A DNA stretch of 64,000 nt, taken from the NCBI GenBank assembly GCA_965199665.1, contig OZ241208.1, positions 682,001 to 746,000 on the forward strand. The letters are read 5' to 3'. The DNA comes from JAVVHH01 sp965199665. Its GTDB lineage: Bacteria; Pseudomonadota; Alphaproteobacteria; Acetobacterales; Acetobacteraceae. The translations under genes and the position numbers were made by a program. The notes beneath the pieces were generated by a model. It did not search any database and was not told where the DNA came from. It saw nothing but the letters and a program-made list of their open reading frames with translations. This document shows, piece by piece, positions 28,141 to 36,674 of this stretch (position 1 is the first letter of the stretch; each line of letters begins with the position of its first letter).

Positions 28141-29441
28141 TGGCCTTCGCCGATGCGCCGGCGGATCTCGGCCTCGCTGCTGGCGCGCACGGCGTCCAGC
28201 GAACCGGTGACGCCTTCCTTGATCTCGCCGATCGCCCCCTCGACGAAGGCCATCGAGCGGTTGCGCACCGCAGCAGCCATGCGGGCCACGGTTTCCTGCC
28301 AGAACGGATCAACGGCGCGCTCGCGGGCGGCGAGCTCGTCGTGCTTGCTTTCCGTCTCGCGCAGGAGCTGGTCCAGGGAGGCCAGCTGGGTGTCGTAAGA
28401 GCGGCTTTTGCTGCTGGCGGTGCGCTCGTAGCGGCCCCGCAGCCGGGTCATGCGGCGGCGGGTGCGTTCCTGCTGACGCCAGGCCGCCTCGTAATCGGGG
28501 TGCGGGTCATGGCGGAGGAAGGCGGCGGTGGCGCCGAACACGAAAATCACGACGTTGAGCACCAGCAACGTCCATCCGGCCGTGCCGAGCTGTTCGCCAG
28601 CGACCTGAGACAGGGTGCGGGTGACGTTCTGGGCCGCGCCGCCGGCCGTGAGGCTCTGCACGGTGGCGGCGAGCGAGCCCCCGGCTTCGGATTCGAGCAA
28701 GCGGACGTAGAGCTGCCGCATCCCGGCCAGCAGGTACATCAGCACGCCGGTCAGGCCGATGAACAGCAGCAGGCCCAGGCCGCGGCGGACCTTGAGGGAC
28801 GTGGTGGACGGCGTTTCCATCCTGCGCACCAGCGTGCCGACCATGTGGGCGAAGAAGACCAGCACGGCGCCGACCACGAAGGCGAGCGCGAGGGAGACGG
28901 CTGGCTGCTCTTGGAAGAACAGCTCGAAGGCGAGGCGATTGACCGGGACTTCGATCAGCGCCAGCAGGGTCATGACCGGAAGATAGAAGCCCACCATGCT
29001 GCGGCGGAGCGGCCGGCCGTTGACCTCGGCGCGCACGGCGCGATGGGCCTTTTCCGCCTCCTCGCCCGCCAGCCCGGCGCGGCGGAACTTGGCCGATAGC
29101 GGGCCAGAGGCGGTGTCGAGCGCGTGCAACACCCGTTCGCGTTCCTCGCGCAGCCCGCCCATGCGCTGGGCGATGTGGTCGTCGCGCTCGCGCCCGAGGT
29201 CGCCGAGTTGGCGACGGATGTCGGTGGCATAGCTCGCCAGGTCGCTGCGCAGGGACAAGGCGGCAGCTTTGGCACGGCCGATCAGCCCGTCCTCGTAATC
29301 GCCGTGGCGGCGGGCGAGCAGGGCGGCATCGCCGGTCGCCGCGGCCTTGCCGGCCGCCCGCGCCTGCCGGATCTCGGCCTCACGCTGATCGAGCCAGGGG
29401 CCGACGGTTCGGCTAGCGATCTGCTTGAGGCTCTGATCCAT
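28137..29441 (-). CDS. Multi-pass membrane protein with flanking coiled coils, uncharacterised
   Basis: A 434-residue protein. The N-terminal half (residues 1-145) is charged and helical, rich in Arg, Glu and Ala, and probably coiled coil. Four or so membrane helices follow (about 148-172, 180-203, 220-245 and 292-315). The C-terminal 120 residues are again strongly charged and helical (QQERTRRRMTRLRGRYER, then LLRETESKHDELAARE). No known domain is recognised. The ATG at 29441 lies inside the end of rbfA (29-base overlap), and the stop overlaps the secreted VWA-like gene (ATGA). Topology suggests a scaffold or force-transmitting protein working with that secreted partner, which is inference only. 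Confidence 0.7.
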   Translation of the reverse strand: MDQSLKQIASRTVGPWLDQREAEIRQARAAGKAAATGDAALLARRHGDYEDGLIGRAKAAALSLRSDLASYATDIRRQLGDLGRERDDHIAQRMGGLREERERVLHALDTASGPLSAKFRRAGLAGEEAEKAHRAVRAEVNGRPLRRSMVGFYLPVMTLLALIEVPVNRLAFELFFQEQPAVSLALAFVVGAVLVFFAHMVGTLVRRMETPSTTSLKVRRGLGLLLFIGLTGVLMYLLAGMRQLYVRLLESEAGGSLAATVQSLTAGGAAQNVTRTLSQVAGEQLGTAGWTLLVLNVVIFVFGATAAFLRHDPHPDYEAAWRQQERTRRRMTRLRGRYERTASSKSRSYDTQLASLDQLLRETESKHDELAARERAVDPFWQETVARMAAAVRNRSMAFVEGAIGEIKEGVTGSLDAVRASSEAEIRRRIGEGQ

Positions 29442-29838
29442 GATCGGAAGCGCCGGATTCCAGGTCGCGCGCGACCTCCGGTCGATGCAGCAGGCGGTCG
29501 ATGTGCATTGCGTATTCGAGGGCGGTATCGGCCTGGAAGGACAGGGTCGGCGCGATGCGCAGGCGCATCTCGTGGGCGACTTGGCCGCGAAGATAGGGTG
29601 CGGCCCGCTTCAGCGCCGGCAGCAGGGCGTCGATGTCGGACCGGCCGAGCCGGGCCACGAAGGCGGTGGCCGCCTTGAGGTCCGGGCTGACCCGGACCTC
29701 CGTGACGGTGATGGTCTCGCCGGCCAGGTCGGGGTCGCGGATGTCATGACGCGTGAACACGGCGGACAGCACGTGGCGGACTTCCTCCGCCACGCGCAAC
29801 TGCCGCTGGGACGGCGCCTTGGACGGCTGGCGGCTCAC
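29413..29838 (-). CDS. rbfA: Ribosome-binding factor A
   Basis: RbfA binds the 30S subunit near helix 1 of 16S rRNA during late maturation and cold adaptation. The 141-residue protein starts at GTG 29838, overlapping the infB stop (GTGA). Characteristic segments are RQLRVAEEVRHVLSAV, TEVRVSPDLKAATAFV and HEMRLRIAPTLSFQAD, ending with the LEYAMHIDRLLH helix. It has the usual place after infB. Unusually, the gene after it is not truB but an uncharacterised membrane-protein gene whose start lies 29 bases inside rbfA. Confidence 0.94.
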   Translation of the reverse strand: MSRQPSKAPSQRQLRVAEEVRHVLSAVFTRHDIRDPDLAGETITVTEVRVSPDLKAATAFVARLGRSDIDALLPALKRAAPYLRGQVAHEMRLRIAPTLSFQADTALEYAMHIDRLLHRPEVARDLESGASDHGSEPQADR

Positions 29839-32495
29839 CCGGGCACCATCTCCACCTCGAAGCACTCGACCACGTCGCCTTCCTTGAGGTCGTTGTAGCC
29901 GGCGAACGACAGGCCGCACTCGTAGCCGCGGGCAACTTCACGGACGTCGTCCTTGAAGCGCTTGAGCTGGCTGAGCTGGCCGTTATGGATGACCACGCCT
30001 TCGCGCAGCAGCCGCACGCCGCAGCCGCGCTTGACCACGCCCTCGGTGATGTAACAGCCCGCGACCTTGCCGGTCTTGGTGATGTCGAACACCTTGCGGA
30101 CCTCGGCGTAGCCCAGGAAGTTCTCGCGGGCCTTGGGCGCGACCTTGCCCTTGACCATCGCCGTCACGTCGTCGGCTACGTCGTAGATGATCGAGTAGTA
30201 GCGGATGTCGACCCCGTCGCGCTGCGCCAGCTCACGTGCCTGCGCCGTGGCGCGGACGTTGAAGGCGATGATGACGGCGCTGCTGGCCTTGGCGAGCTGG
30301 ACGTCGCTTTCAGTGATCTGACCCACGGCGGAGATCAGAACGCGGACGTTGACCTCCTCGTGCGACAGCTTCTGCACCGCGCCGGTCAGCGCCTCTGAGC
30401 TGCCCTGCACGTCGGCCTTGATGACCAGCGCGACTTCCTTGAGCTCACCCGCGACCGCGCGGGCCAGCATCTCTTCCAGCGTTCCGCGGGCGGCGGTGGC
30501 GCCAGCGGCGTTACGGGCCTTGATCTTGCCCTGGCGGAACTCGCTGATCTCGCGCGCCCGGCTCTCGCTCTCGACGGCGACGAACGGCTCGCCCGCGGTC
30601 GGGACGCTCGACAGGCCCAGGATCTCGACCGGCACGGACGGGCCGGCGAACTTGATCTGCTGGCCCTTGTCGTCGAGCATCGCGCGGATCTTGCCCCACT
30701 CGGCGCCGGCGACCACGATCTCACCCTGCTTCAGGGTGCCCTTCTGTACCAAGACGGTCGCGACCGGGCCGCGGCCACGGTCCAGCCGGCTTTCGATCAC
30801 GGCGCCTTCGGCCGCACGGTCCGGATTGGCGCGGAGCTCCAGGATCTCGCTCTGCAGCATGATCGCTTCCTCGAGCTTCTCGAGGCCGGTGCGCTTGGTG
30901 GCCGACACCTCCACATCCTGGGTGTCGCCGCCCATCTCCTCGACCACCACGTCGTGGCTGAGCAGCTCCTGGCGGACGCGGCCCGGATTGGCGTCCGGCT
31001 TGTCCGACTTGTTGATGGCCACGATGATCGGGGCGTCGGCCGCCTTGGCGTGGCGGATGGCCTCGATCGTCTGCGGCATCACGCCGTCATCGGCGGCCAC
31101 GACCAAGATCACGATGTCGGTCACCGACGCACCGCGCGAGCGCATGGCGGTGAACGCCTCGTGACCCGGCGTGTCGATGAAGGTGATCCGGTTGCCGGCC
31201 TTGGTGTTCACCGTATAGGCGCCGATGTGCTGCGTGATGCCGCCCGCCTCGCCGCCGGCGACGTCGGTGGCGCGCAGGGCGTCCAGCAGGCTGGTCTTGC
31301 CGTGGTCGACGTGGCCCATGATGGTCACCACGGGCGGACGCGGCATCAGCTCGTTGTCGACATCCTCCTCGCCATCGATGCCGAGCTCCACGTCGGAGTC
31401 GGACACCCGGCGGACGCGGTGGCCGAATTCCTGCACCACGAGCTCCGCCGTGTCGGCGTCGATGAAAGCGGCCGGGTTGGTCATGACGCCCATGCGCATG
31501 AGGGCTTTGATCACGTCGGGCATGCGGGCGGCCATACGGGCGGCCAGATCCTGCACCGTCAACGTCTCGGGCAGCACGACGTCGCGCACGACCTTGACCT
31601 GATCGCTGCGAAGCGCCTCCAGCTCGGCCTGCCGGCGCTCGCGCTCGCGCTGACGGCGGACGGACGCCAGGCTGCGCGACTTGTCGTCGTCACCCTCGAT
31701 GGCAGCCTGCACGTCGATGCGGCCGGCGCGGCGGCGGTCGTCGCCGACCTTCTTGGGTACCGCGACGCCGGGCTTGCGGCCCGGGAGCACCGCGCCGGGG
31801 CGACGGCGAAGTTCTTCCTCTTCGCCGGGTCGGCCGGTGGCGGGCTTGAGGCGCAGGGTCTCGCCGGGTGTGGCGGGGCGGGCCGGTGTGGCCGCGCCCG
31901 TCCCGGAACGCGACTGGATGTCACGAACGGCAGCAGACGGTGCACCCGCGGCAACCGGGGCGGGCTGCCCCGTCGGCGAGGCGGCTTGCTCCTGCTCGCG
32001 CGCCCGCTGGGCGGCTTCGGCCGCCTCCCGCTTGGCGTCCTCGGCGGCGCGCTTGGCCTCTTCCTCGGCGGCCTTGCGGGCTTCCTCCTCGCGCCGGCGA
32101 GCTTCCTCGGCGGCGGAAAGGATGGAGATCTTCTCCTGCTCGCGACGCTCCTGCTCACGGCGAGCCGCGTCGCGCTGCTGCTCCTGCAGCACGCGGGCGC
32201 GGACGGCCAGCTCGGTTGCGGTCAGAGCGCGGCCACCCGGGCGCGGCCCGATGGCGGGCGCGCGCGGCGGCGGCACCACAACGGTCGTCTGATTGGACGG
32301 AGGCGGCGGCGGCGGCGGCGGCGCGACCAGCGGATTGCGCTTCTTGCGGACCTCCACCTGCACGACCTTGGACCGGCCATGGCTGAAGCTCTGCCGCACG
32401 GAGCCAGCATCCACGGTGCGGCCGACGTCGGATCGGGTGGACGGGCGGAGGGACAAGCGGCCCTTGCCGGCGTCGGTATCGTTGCTGTCGCTCAT
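29835..32495 (-). CDS. infB: Translation initiation factor IF-2
   Basis: IF-2 is the GTPase that brings initiator tRNA to the 30S subunit and promotes subunit joining. The protein is 886 residues. A long N-terminal region holds a polyproline run near residue 60 and a charged alanine/glutamate/arginine helix at about 95-175. The IF2_N-type segment LTVQDLAARMAARMPDVIKALMRMG follows at about 312. The G domain has GHVDHGKT at 394-401, the DTPGHEAF motif and NKSD. The C-terminal beta-barrel domains end in EGDVVECFEVE. It overlaps ylxR at its start and rbfA at its end, each by four bases. Confidence 0.97.
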   Translation of the reverse strand: MSDSNDTDAGKGRLSLRPSTRSDVGRTVDAGSVRQSFSHGRSKVVQVEVRKKRNPLVAPPPPPPPPSNQTTVVVPPPRAPAIGPRPGGRALTATELAVRARVLQEQQRDAARREQERREQEKISILSAAEEARRREEEARKAAEEEAKRAAEDAKREAAEAAQRAREQEQAASPTGQPAPVAAGAPSAAVRDIQSRSGTGAATPARPATPGETLRLKPATGRPGEEEELRRRPGAVLPGRKPGVAVPKKVGDDRRRAGRIDVQAAIEGDDDKSRSLASVRRQRERERRQAELEALRSDQVKVVRDVVLPETLTVQDLAARMAARMPDVIKALMRMGVMTNPAAFIDADTAELVVQEFGHRVRRVSDSDVELGIDGEEDVDNELMPRPPVVTIMGHVDHGKTSLLDALRATDVAGGEAGGITQHIGAYTVNTKAGNRITFIDTPGHEAFTAMRSRGASVTDIVILVVAADDGVMPQTIEAIRHAKAADAPIIVAINKSDKPDANPGRVRQELLSHDVVVEEMGGDTQDVEVSATKRTGLEKLEEAIMLQSEILELRANPDRAAEGAVIESRLDRGRGPVATVLVQKGTLKQGEIVVAGAEWGKIRAMLDDKGQQIKFAGPSVPVEILGLSSVPTAGEPFVAVESESRAREISEFRQGKIKARNAAGATAARGTLEEMLARAVAGELKEVALVIKADVQGSSEALTGAVQKLSHEEVNVRVLISAVGQITESDVQLAKASSAVIIAFNVRATAQARELAQRDGVDIRYYSIIYDVADDVTAMVKGKVAPKARENFLGYAEVRKVFDITKTGKVAGCYITEGVVKRGCGVRLLREGVVIHNGQLSQLKRFKDDVREVARGYECGLSFAGYNDLKEGDVVECFEVEMVPG

Positions 32496-33157
32496 TCTAC
32501 CTGTTCCATTCCCCCGCGCGGCCGGGCGATCCCGGCGAGGCGGTCAGTCTCACATCGAAGCGTCTCGGCGAGCCGGCCGGGCGCCACCACCACATGCACC
32601 ACATGGTCGCGGCCAAAAACCGCTCCAAGCGCTGCGGACGACAGCGGCGTCGCGACGGCCACCTGTCGTCGTCCACTCAGGAACCGCGCTCGCTCCTCCG
32701 GGCTCCCGTCCTGCGCCTGGATCACGATCCCGGCGCGGCCGGAGCCGAGCCACTCACGCGCCCGCTCGAAGCCGTAATTGGCCTGGCCGGCCCGCCGGGC
32801 CAAACCAAGCAATTCGGCGACCCGCCGGACCAATCCGGCTTCGACGATCTCGAGCAGATCCGGGGGAACAACGATGGGCGCGCGGGCAGCCCGCGCGAAC
32901 GCGTTCTTCATTCGCGCGCTTTCTACCACATCCCGCCGCGCGCTCAACCATATTCCCCGTCCGGGCAGCTTCGCGTTGATGTCGGGCACCAACCGCCGCT
33001 CGGGGCCGACCACGAAACGAAGCATCCGCTCGCGCGGGCCATGCTCGCGCGTGACGATGCAGCGGCGCTGCGGGCCGGTCTCCGGTTCTTCGCCGAATTC
33101 GTCCCCGATCTCGTTCTCGATCCCGTCGGGGCTCGTCGCGTGCGCGCCGTCAGTCGT
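32492..33157 (-). CDS. ylxR: YlxR (DUF448) fused to an L7Ae-like domain; start codon uncertain
   Basis: A nucleic-acid-binding protein conserved between nusA and infB. The N-terminal YlxR domain has the hallmark RRCIVTRE, then MLRFVVGPERRLVPDINAKLPGRGIW; the C-terminal domain (LLGLARRAGQANYGFE, AGIVIQAQDGS) is the L7Ae/YlxQ type. The first ATG is at 33025, but RRCIVTRE lies upstream of it in the same open frame, so that start would remove a conserved block. Between the nusA stop and 33025 there is no ATG, GTG, TTG or CTG in frame. ACG at 33157-33155, overlapping the nusA end, sits where homologues have ATG, so I extend the gene to it. The conventional alternative is 32492-33025 (177 residues). 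Confidence 0.8.
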   Translation of the reverse strand, partial: TTDGAHATSPDGIENEIGDEFGEEPETGPQRRCIVTREHGPRERMLRFVVGPERRLVPDINAKLPGRGIWLSARRDVVESARMKNAFARAARAPIVVPPDLLEIVEAGLVRRVAELLGLARRAGQANYGFERAREWLGSGRAGIVIQAQDGSPEERARFLSGRRQVAVATPLSSAALGAVFGRDHVVHVVVAPGRLAETLRCETDRLAGIARPRGGMEQVE

Positions 33158-34718
33158 GGCGTGCCTCCTCGGCCGGCTCGGCCTCGGCCTCGGCGCCTTC
33201 AGCGACTTCGGCCGTCGGCTCGTCGTCGAACCAATGGGCGCGGGCGGCCATGATCACCTCGTTGGCGACCTCCTCGTCCATTTGGTCGGCGCCCACAATC
33301 TCGATCAGCTCGTCGGATGCCAGATCGGCCAGGTCGTCGAGCGACTTGACGCCCTTCTCGCCGAGGGCGACCAGCATTTGCGGTGTGAGGATCTCCAGCG
33401 AGGCGACCTCTTCCGTCACGCCCAGCTCGCGCCGCTGCGTGTCGAATTTCTGGTCGCGCTCGTCCAGGAAGGTCTGCGCGCGGCGAATCAGCTCCTCGGC
33501 AACGCTTTCATCGAAGCCCTCGATCTCGGCGAGCTCTTCCAGCGGCACGTAGGCCAGTTCCTCAACCGTGGTGAAGCCTTCCGTCACCAACAGCGCGGCG
33601 ATCACGTCGTCCACGTCCAGCGCGTCCACGAACAGGCCGGTGCGGCGACGGAACTCCTCCTGCCGGCGCTCGCTTTCCTCCGCCTCCGTGAGGATGTCGA
33701 TGTCCCAGCGGGTGAGCTGGCTCGCCAGGCGCACGTTTTGGCCACGGCGGCCGATGGCCAGGCTGAGCTGGTCGTCGGGCACCACGACCTCCACGCGGCC
33801 GGCCTCCTCGTCCATCACAACCTTGGTGACTTCGGCGGGGGCGAGCGCGTTGACCACGAACGTCGCGTGCTGGGACGACCAGGGGATGATGTCGATCTTC
33901 TCGCCCTGCAGCTCCTGCACCACGGCCTGCACCCGGCTGCCGCGCATGCCGACGCAGGCGCCGACCGGGTCGATCGACTGGTCGCGGCTGATCACGGCCA
34001 TCTTGGCGCGGCTGCCCGGGTCGCGGGCGACGGCCTTGATCTCGATGATGCCGTCGTAGATCTCCGGCACTTCCTGCGCGAACAGCTTGGCGAGGAACGC
34101 CGGATGCGTGCGAGACAGGAAGATCTGCGGGCCGCGCAGCTCCTCGCGGACATCGTAGATGTAGGCGCGAACGCGGTCGCCGTTGCGGAAGTTCTCGCGC
34201 GGGATCAGCTCGTCGCGGCGCAGCAGCGCTTCCGCGCGGCCGAGCTCTACCATGATGTTACCGTACTCGGTCCGCTTGACGACGCCATTGATGATCTCGC
34301 CGACGCGGTCCTTGAACTCGTCGAACTGCTTCTTGCGCTCGTATTCGCGCACGCGCTGGACGATGACCTGCTTGGCCGTCTGCGCCGCGATACGGCCGAA
34401 ATCGATCGGCGGCAGCGGATCGACCAGGAAGCCGCCGACCTCGATCTGCGGGTCGAATTTCTTGGCGATGTGGATGGGGATCTGGGTTTCGTCGTTCTCG
34501 ACCGTCTCCACCGCTTCCGTCCACCGGGTGAGGCGCACGTCACCGTTGCGCTTGTCGATGGTGGCGCGGATGTCCTTCTCATGGCCGTATTTGGCGCGGC
34601 CGGCCTTCTGGATGGCCTGCTCCATGGCCTCGAGCACCTCGTCGCGGTCGATCACCTTCTCGCGCGCGACGGCGTCGGCGACGAGCAGCAATTCCGGACG
34701 GGAAACAGCGGTGTCCAT
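33150..34718 (-). CDS. nusA: Transcription termination/antitermination factor NusA
   Basis: NusA binds RNA polymerase and nascent RNA to control pausing, termination and antitermination. The protein is 522 residues. The N-terminal RNAP-binding domain begins AVSRPELLLVADAVAREK. The S1 domain follows (GVVKRTEYGNIMVELGRAEALL). KH1 and KH2 carry RDPGSRAKMAVIS and the GACVGMRGSRVQAVVQELQGEKIDI signature. Two C-terminal helix-hairpin-helix repeats (residues about 360-500) and an acidic tail (EGAEAEAEPAEEARHD) match alphaproteobacterial NusA. It lies 11 bases after rimP. In E. coli NusA autoregulates this operon. Confidence 0.97.
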   Translation of the reverse strand: MDTAVSRPELLLVADAVAREKVIDRDEVLEAMEQAIQKAGRAKYGHEKDIRATIDKRNGDVRLTRWTEAVETVENDETQIPIHIAKKFDPQIEVGGFLVDPLPPIDFGRIAAQTAKQVIVQRVREYERKKQFDEFKDRVGEIINGVVKRTEYGNIMVELGRAEALLRRDELIPRENFRNGDRVRAYIYDVREELRGPQIFLSRTHPAFLAKLFAQEVPEIYDGIIEIKAVARDPGSRAKMAVISRDQSIDPVGACVGMRGSRVQAVVQELQGEKIDIIPWSSQHATFVVNALAPAEVTKVVMDEEAGRVEVVVPDDQLSLAIGRRGQNVRLASQLTRWDIDILTEAEESERRQEEFRRRTGLFVDALDVDDVIAALLVTEGFTTVEELAYVPLEELAEIEGFDESVAEELIRRAQTFLDERDQKFDTQRRELGVTEEVASLEILTPQMLVALGEKGVKSLDDLADLASDELIEIVGADQMDEEVANEVIMAARAHWFDDEPTAEVAEGAEAEAEPAEEARHD

Positions 34719-34729
34719 TGCGGGGGCTC

Positions 34730-35281
34730 CTAGTGGGCGGCGGGAGGTGTGGCAGAGGTTTGTCGGCCGGTGGCGTCGATCAAGGCGTCCGTCAGGATCA
34801 GCTTGGCCCGGCGCAGGTCGGCGAACGGCAAGGTGACGTCGGAACCGTCATCCAGCCGCAGGCGGGCCGCTTCGGCGTCGGCGCCGACGATGATCCCGGT
34901 GAAGCGCCGGCGGCCCTCGACCGGCGCCAGCATCTCGACCCGGGCCTGGTGCCCGGCGAAGCGGTTCCAGTCCTTCAGTCGCGTGAGCGGCCGATCGATG
35001 CCGGCCGAGCTAACCTCGAGGCTCCAGCGGCCGGGGATCGGGTCGTCGACGTCCAGGATGGCGGACACGGCGTGGCTGATCTGCTCGCAATCCTCCACGC
35101 TGATGAGCGAGCCGTCGGCGCGGTCGGCCATCACCTGCACGGTGGGTCGTTCGCGGCCGAGGATCAGGACGCGGACCAGCTCAAAGCCCATCGTCTCGAG
35201 CGAGGGCGTGATCGCGCCGGCGATCCGCGTCTCGAGCGGGCCGCCCCCTTCCATGTCGTCGGCGCCGGGCCGAGAACTCAT
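34730..35281 (-). CDS. rimP: Ribosome maturation factor RimP
   Basis: RimP is needed for 30S subunit maturation. The 183-residue protein starts best at ATG 35281 (MSSRPGADD); the frame extends to 35320, but that would run through a terminator-like hairpin. The N-terminal domain shows LETRIAGAITPSLETMGFELVRV and the Sm-like C-terminal domain has FTGIIVGADAEAARLRL and VTLPFADLRRAKLILTD. The motif WSLEVSSAGIDRPL is the family signature. It is the first gene of the rimP-nusA-ylxR-infB-rbfA operon. Its ribosome-binding site is weak, and a hairpin followed by six T lies 14 bases before the start. Confidence 0.93.
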   Translation of the reverse strand: MSSRPGADDMEGGGPLETRIAGAITPSLETMGFELVRVLILGRERPTVQVMADRADGSLISVEDCEQISHAVSAILDVDDPIPGRWSLEVSSAGIDRPLTRLKDWNRFAGHQARVEMLAPVEGRRRFTGIIVGADAEAARLRLDDGSDVTLPFADLRRAKLILTDALIDATGRQTSATPPAAH

Positions 35282-35295
35282 GCGCTTTTTCCAAC

Positions 35296-35321
35296 AAAAA
35301 AGGCGGCCCGTTGAGGCCACC
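35296..35321 (-). terminator. Intrinsic terminator or attenuator immediately 5' of rimP
   Basis: On the minus strand GGTGGCC (35321-35315) pairs with GGCCGCC (35308-35302) around the loop TCAACG, one pair being T-G, and is followed by six T (35301-35296). This is a good Rho-independent terminator for the upstream esterase gene, whose stop is 86 bases away. Because only 14 bases separate the T run from the rimP ATG, the rimP promoter probably lies upstream of the hairpin, which would make it an attenuator. Confidence 0.7.
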
Positions 35322-35407
35322 CCGATTGTACGTCAGAGAGTGAATGCCTGTCACATAAGCCGGTTCGGCCAGCACCGCAAGAGGCGCTACACCAGCCAGA
35401 TCCGCCG

Positions 35408-36574
35408 CTAGCCGATCCCGGCGCGCCGGAGGGCACCCTTGACGAGCGCGTTGACGTCCAGTGCTCCGGACGGCGTCGACGACGTCGCGGCGCGGCGCGA
35501 GGAGCGGGGGCGCGGCGCCTGGGTCAGCAGGCCCCAGGACTGGGCGATGTGCCGGGTCGACCCGATGCCGGCCTCGAGCATGTAGGGCGCGGGCAGGCCG
35601 ACGCTTTCGTCGAGATCGGTCGACTGGCTGTATAGCGGCACGCCATGGCCGAGCCCGGGCACGAGGTACGTCTCGACGGCGACATGGCCGTCCGGCGCTT
35701 GCCAGGCGCAATGGGTCGCGCCGTTCACCTCGTCGCACCGTGGCGGCGCGGCGATGTCGGCCACGTCGCACCATTGCTTGGCCGACTCTTCGAGGGCGGA
35801 GCGCCGTACCGTGCTGTCGGCCTCGCCGTGCCAGATCTGCACCGACGGGCGAGCGCCGCGATGGCCACTCGCCTGGCGGACCTTGTCGCCCCATTCGGTC
35901 GCCGAGCGCGTGCGGACGTGCCGCATGGCTTCCAGCGCGGCGCCGACATTCTCCGCCGCGCCGAACGGCAGACCGGCGATCACGGCGCCGCCAGCGAACA
36001 GCTCGGGATACGTGGCCAGCATGGCCGACGCCATCGCGCCGCCTGCGGACAATCCGGTGATGTAAACGCGCGCCGGGTCGAGCCGATGCTCGGTCGTCAT
36101 CTGCCCGATCATCTCGGCGATCGAGGCGACTTCGCCGTGACCGCGCGTCACGTGCTCCGGCACGAACCAGTTGAAACAGGTATTCGGATTGTTGGAGGAT
36201 TGCTGCTCCGGATACAGCAGCGCGAAGCCGTGCCGGCGGGCGAGTTCCGACCAACCGGAGCCGGCATCGAAGCCGATCGCGGTCTGGGTGCAGCCGTGCA
36301 GCACCACGACCAGCGGTGCGCCGGGGGGCAGGCCGGGCGGCACGAAGGTCAGCATCTTCAGATGGCCGGGATTGCGCCCTGTGGGCTGAACCACGCGCAG
36401 CGACGGTTCGCCGGCACTCGCGGCGGCGGCGCTCGCCGCGGCGGCCGCGTTCGCAGCGGCGGCGGTCGGCGCCCACGCGGCAGCATCGCGCATGCGCTTC
36501 ATCATCAACTCGGAAACGGTCTGACCCAAGCCCGGCATCCGTCCATCCTCGAAAGCAGTCGGGAAGATGGGCAT
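35408..36574 (-). CDS. PHB-depolymerase-type esterase (alpha/beta hydrolase)
   Basis: A 388-residue hydrolase of the Esterase_PHB family. The serine nucleophile is Ser176 in GLSAGG, and the oxyanion region is VVLHGCTQTA near residue 92. A glycine-rich segment and NNPNTCFNWFVPEHVTRGHGEVASI are family hallmarks, and GLGHGVPLY contains the likely catalytic histidine. Members hydrolyse short-chain polyhydroxyalkanoate or other esters such as feruloyl sugars. The N-terminus has an alanine-rich linker (residues 31-55) but no convincing signal peptide, so the location is uncertain. It is followed by a terminator-like hairpin before rimP. Confidence 0.85.
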   Translation of the reverse strand: MPIFPTAFEDGRMPGLGQTVSELMMKRMRDAAAWAPTAAAANAAAAASAAAASAGEPSLRVVQPTGRNPGHLKMLTFVPPGLPPGAPLVVVLHGCTQTAIGFDAGSGWSELARRHGFALLYPEQQSSNNPNTCFNWFVPEHVTRGHGEVASIAEMIGQMTTEHRLDPARVYITGLSAGGAMASAMLATYPELFAGGAVIAGLPFGAAENVGAALEAMRHVRTRSATEWGDKVRQASGHRGARPSVQIWHGEADSTVRRSALEESAKQWCDVADIAAPPRCDEVNGATHCAWQAPDGHVAVETYLVPGLGHGVPLYSQSTDLDESVGLPAPYMLEAGIGSTRHIAQSWGLLTQAPRPRSSRRAATSSTPSGALDVNALVKGALRRAGIG

Positions 36575-36622
36575 TCATGCTGCACTGCACAAGCGGAAGG
36601 CGTGACTTCCCGATTGCGTGAA

Positions 36623-36643
36623 CAACCTGCCCGGACTAGGTTG
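36623..36643. promoter_or_regulatory. Short inverted repeat upstream of the RTX-like gene
   Basis: CAACCT (36623-36628) and AGGTTG (36638-36643) form a perfect 6-base inverted repeat with a 9-base spacer, 32 bases before the probable start at 36675. It could be an operator for a dimeric regulator; there is no independent support. Confidence 0.25.
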
Positions 36644-36674
36644 CAGCAACTACCCGCGATGGTTGCGAAAATCG

